A DNA stretch of 47,354 nucleotides from Timonella senegalensis JC301 (lineage in GTDB: Bacteria > Actinomycetota > Actinomycetes > Actinomycetales > Cellulomonadaceae): positions 689,058-736,411 of the forward strand of contig NZ_HE978641.1 in NCBI RefSeq assembly GCF_000312125.1, read 5' to 3'. The translations under genes were made by a program, and so were the position numbers. Shown in pieces: positions 42,988-47,354 of this stretch. Under the pieces are notes generated by a model. The model searched no databases and had not been told where the DNA came from. It saw only the letters and a list, made by a program, of their open reading frames with translations. Positions within the stretch are counted from its first letter, which is position 1. Every line of letters starts with the position of its first letter.

Positions 42988-42999
42988 TTTACTCGTGAC

Positions 43000-43053
43000 T
43001 TCTGACAAGAGCGCGTGATACCGTCTAGCCGGTACAGTAACGGTTTGTCAGAA
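43000..43053. promoter_or_regulatory. TetR operator region between divergent tetR and DHA2 genes
   Basis: TTCTGACAA (43000-43008) and TTGTCAGAA (43045-43053) are exact complements with 36 bp between them, and TACCG-N6-CGGTA lies in the middle (43019-43034). Both promoters must lie in this 85-bp gap. Confidence 0.6.
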
Positions 43054-43072
43054 ACACTCGAAAGGACCTCTC

Positions 43073-44662
43073 ATGCGCGAGACAACTCTGCCGGACACCA
43101 CGGCACGGGTACCTCACGCTGCCACCCAGCAGTCGCAGCTTTCCAACCCCACGACCCTCACGGACGAGGGCCCCAAGGCGAGTGTGCGCAACTGGCTGGG
43201 CCTCGCGGTCCTGATGCTCGTGGTCCTCGTGGTGTCCATCGACAACACGGTTCTGTCCTTTGCCCTGCCCGAAATCTCCCGCGAACTGCACCCCTCCGGA
43301 ACCGCCCTGCTGTGGATCATCGACATCTACTCGCTCGTACTCGCCGGCCTGCTGGTCACCATGGGCACGCTCGGCGACCGGATCGGCCGCCGCAAGCTCC
43401 TGCTGATCGGCGCGATCGGATTTGGCGCGGTCTCGGTGTACGCGGCCTTCTCCACCTCCGCCGAGCACCTGATCGCCGCCCGCGCACTACTCGGGCTGTT
43501 CGGCGCGACCCTGATGCCGTCCACCCTGGCGCTCCTGCGCAACCTGTTCCTCAACGACACCGAACGCCGCCTGGCCATCGCCATCTGGGCTGCGGGCTTC
43601 TCCGCGGGTGCCGCACTCGGCCCCATCGTGGGCGGCTGGATGCTCGAGCACTACTGGTGGGGCTCCGTCTTCCTCATCAACGTGCCCGTGATCGCTGTGC
43701 TGCTCGCCACCGGCCTGTTCCTGCTTCCCGAGTCCCGCGACCCCAACCCCGGCCGACTCGACTGGACCTCCGTGTTCCTCTCGATCGCCGCAATGTTCAC
43801 GCTGGTCTACGGCATCAAGACCCTGGCCGCGAGCGGCCAGGCGCCCGCTGGCGTCGCATTCCTCGTGGGTGGTCTCGCGTTGGGCTTCCTGTTTGTGCGC
43901 CGGCAACTACGCGCCGAAAACCCCATGCTCGACATGCACCTCTTCACCAACCGCGTGTTCTCCGCGTCGATCGCGGCAAACCTCATGTCCGTCCTGGCCA
44001 TGGCCGGCATGGTCTACTACCTGTCCCAGTACCTCCAGTTGGTCCTCGGTTACGGCCCGCTGAACGCCGGCTTCTACCTGTTGCCCGGATTATTTGCGAC
44101 GATTGCCTCCGGTCTCTTCGCCGTGCGGCTTGCGAATCGGTTCCCTTTGCGGGTTCTCATCCCCGTGGGTCTGGGGCTGTCCATGCTTGGCTTCGCCACG
44201 GCAACACAACTTGGCGCCCACTCAAGCGTGTGGCTGCTTGTCGGAGCCTTCTTCATGGTGGGCCTCGGGGTTGGGCTGGCTGAGACCCTGACCAACGACG
44301 CGATCCTTGCCTCCGTCCCACCACACAAGGCCGGCGCTGCCTCCGGCATCTCGGAGACTGCTTACGAGGTCGGAGCGCTTCTGGGCACCGCGATCCTCGG
44401 CTCGGTCCTGACCGCCGCGTACCGCAACGGGCTGACGGTGCCGGAGGGCGTGAGCGCCGCGGACTCGGCCGCCGCACACGAAACCCTCGGTGGCGCGCTG
44501 GATGTGGCAGCCGGAATCGGCGGAAGCGTGGGCGACCAGCTCACCGAGGCCGCCAAGGTTGCGTTCAGCCACGGAGCCGACCTCACCTCAATGGCCGGCG
44601 CGGTCATCCTGCTCGGCGCCGTGCTCATCACGGCGATCTCGCTGCGCAAGTCGCACTCCTGA
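43073..44662 (+). CDS. DHA2-family (EmrB/QacA/SmvA-like) MFS efflux transporter
   Basis: A 529-residue protein with 14 predicted TM segments. The second-helix motif LVVSIDNTVLSFALPEI and the loop MGTLGDRIGRRKLLLIG are typical of DHA2 drug/H+ antiporters such as QacA and SmvA, which export lipophilic cations and bile salts. The ATG follows AAAGGA. It is divergent from its presumed TetR repressor. The C-terminal TM pair ends in a short basic tail. Confidence 0.9.
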   Translation: MRETTLPDTTARVPHAATQQSQLSNPTTLTDEGPKASVRNWLGLAVLMLVVLVVSIDNTVLSFALPEISRELHPSGTALLWIIDIYSLVLAGLLVTMGTLGDRIGRRKLLLIGAIGFGAVSVYAAFSTSAEHLIAARALLGLFGATLMPSTLALLRNLFLNDTERRLAIAIWAAGFSAGAALGPIVGGWMLEHYWWGSVFLINVPVIAVLLATGLFLLPESRDPNPGRLDWTSVFLSIAAMFTLVYGIKTLAASGQAPAGVAFLVGGLALGFLFVRRQLRAENPMLDMHLFTNRVFSASIAANLMSVLAMAGMVYYLSQYLQLVLGYGPLNAGFYLLPGLFATIASGLFAVRLANRFPLRVLIPVGLGLSMLGFATATQLGAHSSVWLLVGAFFMVGLGVGLAETLTNDAILASVPPHKAGAASGISETAYEVGALLGTAILGSVLTAAYRNGLTVPEGVSAADSAAAHETLGGALDVAAGIGGSVGDQLTEAAKVAFSHGADLTSMAGAVILLGAVLITAISLRKSHS

Positions 44663-44964
44663 GCCTCGGACTTCCCCCCCTCCCCTCGCACGCCCTCCCC
44701 GCACCCCGCCGAGATTGCACTTGGGGGTCCGAGATTTCCCGGCGGCCGTGCAATCTCGGACCCCCAAGTGCAATCTCGCTGAAGGAATCGGGGAACAATT
44801 AACGGATCTGCGCGGTTATCTAGCAGAATGGAGCGCACGAAACGTGCGCACAACTGCACACGCTGGGTCTCCCGCACACAGACCCGGAACCGACCGAGTA
44901 CCCGTAGCTCGGCGGGCGCGCGCGACCAGCGCATACGCGCCACATGCACTTCAAAGGAGATGTG
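44663..44964. other. Intergenic region with 69-nt palindrome
   Basis: Besides the palindrome (44710-44778), the remaining DNA leads into the aldo-keto reductase gene. A promoter is expected near 44800-44930. No gene is visible. Confidence 0.5.
44710..44778. repeat. 69-nt four-unit palindrome, CGAGATTGC type, copy 2
   Basis: It differs from the copy at 184-252 at about five positions, including two that break the central stem (GATTTCCCGG against CCGTGCAATC). It follows the DHA2 stop by 47 bp. Confidence 0.88.
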
Positions 44965-45900
44965 ATGACCCTGATCGGAAAGTCCGACCTCAACGTTTAC
45001 CCGGTATCGCTGGGAGGAAACGTGTTTGGCTGGACCGCTGACAAAGACGAGTCCTTTGCGGTTCTCGACAGGTTCTTTGAGCTTGGCGGAAACTTTGTGG
45101 ACACCGCGGACGCGTACTCCGCGTGGGTGCCGGGGAACTCGGGCGGCGAAAGCGAGACGATCATCGGGCAGTGGCTGGCCAGCCGCAAGCCGAGCAACGC
45201 CATCATCGCAACCAAGGTTTCGCAACACCCGGAGTTTCCTGGGCTCTCCGCACCGAACGTCCGCAAGGCCGCCGAGGCCTCGCTCCAGCGACTCGGCGTG
45301 GACTCGATCGACCTGTACTACGCGCACTTCGACGACGCGTCCGTACCGCTCGAGGAGACCGTGACGGCGTTTGGTGACCTTGCGCGCGACGGCCTGATCA
45401 GGAACATTGCGGTCTCCAACTACACTCCCGAGCGGATCGAGGAGTGGCTCAACATCTCCCACGGCGTGGGCGCCCCGCTCCCCGTGGCGATCCAGCCGCG
45501 CTACAACCTCCTACACCGCATCGAGGTCGAGTCCACGCTCCTGCCGCTTGCGGAGCGCCACGAGATCTCGCTCGTCCCTTACTCGGGACTGGCCTCCGGG
45601 TTCCTCACAGGCAAGTACCGATCGCAAGATTCCACAGGCGACGGTTCGCCTCGCGCGACCGGCGCCGCCAAGTACGCAGACGCGAAGGGCCTCGCCATCC
45701 TAGACGCCCTCGAGCGCATCGGTGCCGAGCACAACTCCTCGATCGCCGCGACTGCGCTAGCGTGGCTGCGCCAGCAGAGCATGGTCGCCGCACCCATCGC
45801 CTCGGCGTCCAAGGTCGGCCAGGTCGAGGACATCGTGCGATCGGTCATGTTCAACCTGACGCCAGCGCAGCTCGCCGAGTTGGACGCCGTCTCGGCCTGA
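44965..45900 (+). CDS. Aldo/keto reductase
   Basis: A 311-residue (beta/alpha)8 oxidoreductase. GNFVDTADAYSAW holds the catalytic Asp and Tyr, IIATKVSQHPEFPG the Lys, and DSIDLYYAHFDD the His. The C-terminal AAPIASASKVGQVEDIV region replaces the usual NADPH-binding signature. It reduces an unknown aldehyde or ketone. ATG 44965 follows AGGAG. Confidence 0.88.
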   Translation: MTLIGKSDLNVYPVSLGGNVFGWTADKDESFAVLDRFFELGGNFVDTADAYSAWVPGNSGGESETIIGQWLASRKPSNAIIATKVSQHPEFPGLSAPNVRKAAEASLQRLGVDSIDLYYAHFDDASVPLEETVTAFGDLARDGLIRNIAVSNYTPERIEEWLNISHGVGAPLPVAIQPRYNLLHRIEVESTLLPLAERHEISLVPYSGLASGFLTGKYRSQDSTGDGSPRATGAAKYADAKGLAILDALERIGAEHNSSIAATALAWLRQQSMVAAPIASASKVGQVEDIVRSVMFNLTPAQLAELDAVSA

Positions 45901-45954
45901 CCCCTCGCGTTCGGTGCTGGTCAGGCGCTAACGCGCCTTTAACTGCACTGCTTC

Positions 45955-46026
45955 ACGACGATTACCTCGCCTTCCAGCACCATCCCACCAGCATGGGGTG
46001 GTGCTGGAAGGCGAGGTAATCGTCGT
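45955..46026. repeat. Long palindrome of the GACGAT family between convergent genes
   Basis: Two 32-bp arms with one mismatch (ACGACGATTACCTCGCC... and ...GGCGAGGTAATCGTCGT) enclose an 8-nt loop. It is the largest and most perfect family member and lies where a terminator shared by the aldo-keto reductase and mntH genes would be expected. Parts of each arm recur inside ada-alkA and ogt. Confidence 0.85.
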
Positions 46027-46049
46027 TAATGGGGGTCGCGCAGCGGGCG

Positions 46050-47321
46050 CTAGACGGAACCGGTGATGGTGAGTGCGACCAGCGCGACGTTCAGGACCAC
46101 GATTACCGCGACCACGCCGATGGCGGCAAAACGCAGCCAGACGGGGTTGACGAACTCGCCCATGAGCATGCGGGAGCTGGTCAGCTTGACCAGTGGGATG
46201 AGAGCGAACGGGATACCGATGCTCAGGAGGACTTGGCTGAGGATAAGGGCGCGTGTGGGGTCGAAGCCCGAGCCGAGGATCAGAAGCGCCGGGATGAGAG
46301 TGACCAGACGACGAGCAAGGATCGGGATTCGGAGCTTGAGCAGACCTGCCATGATGGTGGCGCCCGCGTAGCTTCCCACGGACGTGGAGGCGAGGCCCGA
46401 GGCCAGTAGGCCCACGGCAAAGACGATGCCGATGCCTTGGCCAAGGTGCTCGGTGATCGCAGCAGCGGCGCCCTCGATGGTGTCGGTCCCGGGGATTCCG
46501 GGCAGGGCCGCGGCAGCCATGAGTAGCATTGCGATGTTCACCGACCCCGCGATAAAGAGGCCGAGGACGACGTCCACGCGGGAGGCGTGCAGCAGCCGAC
46601 GTTTGGTGGCGGTTCCGTGGCCAACGCCATGGCGATCCTTGACCAAGGAGGAGTGCAGGTAGATAGCGTGCGGCATGACCGTGGCGCCGAGCATGGAGGC
46701 GGCGAGGAGGACACTCTGCTGCCCCTCGAACTGCGGGAGAAGGCCGCCGCCCACTTGGTGCCAGTCGATGGGGCTGACAAACGATCCGGCCATGAAACCG
46801 ATCGTGATGATGAGGAGCAGCCCCATGATGACGAACTCGAACCTGCGCTGACGGCCGGTGCCCTGGAGTAGAAGGAGGCCCATCGACACCGCACCTACAA
46901 TGACTCCGCCCACGAGAAGCGGCAGGTCAAACAGGATCTTGAGCGCGATGGCACCGCCGATGACCTCAGCAAGGTCGGTGGCCGCAGCAACCAGTTCGGC
47001 TTGGCCCCAGTAGGCGAGGCGCGGCCCACGCTTCATTCGGAGGCCAAGGAGTTCCGGGAGCGAATGGTCGGTGACGATGCCCAGCTTGGCCGACAGGTAC
47101 TGGACCAGAACAGCCATGAGGTTCGCGGCCACGAGCACCCACACGAGCAGGTAGCCGAACTCGGCGCCCGCGGAAAGGTTGGCGGCGACGTTGCCGGGAT
47201 CCACGTAGGCGATAGAGGCCACGAAGGCAGGGCCCAGCAGGTTGATAAGACTCTTCTTACCAAATTTCCCCTGCTGACCTGCGCGTTCTTCCCGCTCGGC
47301 CTCTTGCTCCGCAACTGTCAC
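46050..47321 (-). CDS. mntH: Nramp-family Mn2+/divalent metal transporter
   Basis: A 423-residue inner-membrane protein with 11 TM segments. The metal-binding motifs are intact: AYVDPGNVAAN in TM1 and MPHAIYLHSS in TM6. It is a proton-coupled importer of Mn2+ (and Fe2+). The GTG start follows AAAGGGG at the edge of the window, so the promoter and any MntR/Fur box lie mostly outside. The gene is complete. Confidence 0.93.
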   Translation of the reverse strand: MTVAEQEAEREERAGQQGKFGKKSLINLLGPAFVASIAYVDPGNVAANLSAGAEFGYLLVWVLVAANLMAVLVQYLSAKLGIVTDHSLPELLGLRMKRGPRLAYWGQAELVAAATDLAEVIGGAIALKILFDLPLLVGGVIVGAVSMGLLLLQGTGRQRRFEFVIMGLLLIITIGFMAGSFVSPIDWHQVGGGLLPQFEGQQSVLLAASMLGATVMPHAIYLHSSLVKDRHGVGHGTATKRRLLHASRVDVVLGLFIAGSVNIAMLLMAAAALPGIPGTDTIEGAAAAITEHLGQGIGIVFAVGLLASGLASTSVGSYAGATIMAGLLKLRIPILARRLVTLIPALLILGSGFDPTRALILSQVLLSIGIPFALIPLVKLTSSRMLMGEFVNPVWLRFAAIGVVAVIVVLNVALVALTITGSV

Positions 47322-47354
47322 CCGTGCCCGCCCCTTTCAATATTTCGTAGGTCC

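Overview
The window is a high-GC chromosomal segment with dense short operons, frequent GTG/TTG starts and actinobacterial gene types: a fused Ada-AlkA repair protein, HTH_42 protein, LMW-PTP-type arsenate reductase, GH42 beta-galactosidase with a LacI regulator, and DHA2 and OFA transporters. I infer a fermentative actinobacterium, perhaps Actinomycetales. The species cannot be read from the sequence.

Layout. 0.5-6 kb: two paralogous OFA-family MFS transporters (the second followed by an SDR dehydrogenase) around a DUF2975/Xre pair and an arsenate reductase. 6.5-12.4 kb: a likely surface-polysaccharide and cell-wall block, with UDP-GlcNAc 2-epimerase overlapping a processive GT2 synthase, then divergent GGDEF and EAL genes and a VanY-type peptidase. 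12.7-15 kb: a scrappy patch with a truncated methyltransferase and small orphan proteins. 15-30.7 kb: an acquired defence island. It has five minus-strand genes, the first three junctions overlapping by 4 bp: an HsdM-HsdS fusion with one target-recognition domain, an HNH-like (possibly BstXI-like) protein, HsdR, a KAP P-loop NTPase with an ankyrin-like tail and a 1-nt frameshift, and a PHP-domain/SMC-like ATPase. The island is flanked by recombinase-like debris, a decayed GT2 gene fused to a serine-recombinase tail, and a tRNA-Ala gene. 31-47 kb: ordinary chromosome with a maa-tetR pair, hxlR/NAD(P)-binding pair, HTH_42 gene, ada-alkA/ogt repair operon, GH42/LacI, a TetR/DHA2 efflux pair, an aldo-keto reductase and MntH.

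The window has two strong unusual signals. One is the five-gene operon, which looks like a type I restriction core extended by three accessory proteins. The other is a set of intergenic palindromes. A roughly 47-nt family is built on GATTnnCGACGAT...ATCGTCGnnAATC and seems also to sit inside coding genes. A second group is built from four copies of a short unit, and its members keep the same geometry while the unit sequence changes. These palindromes occur throughout the backbone, but I saw none in the island between about 15.1 and 30.7 kb.
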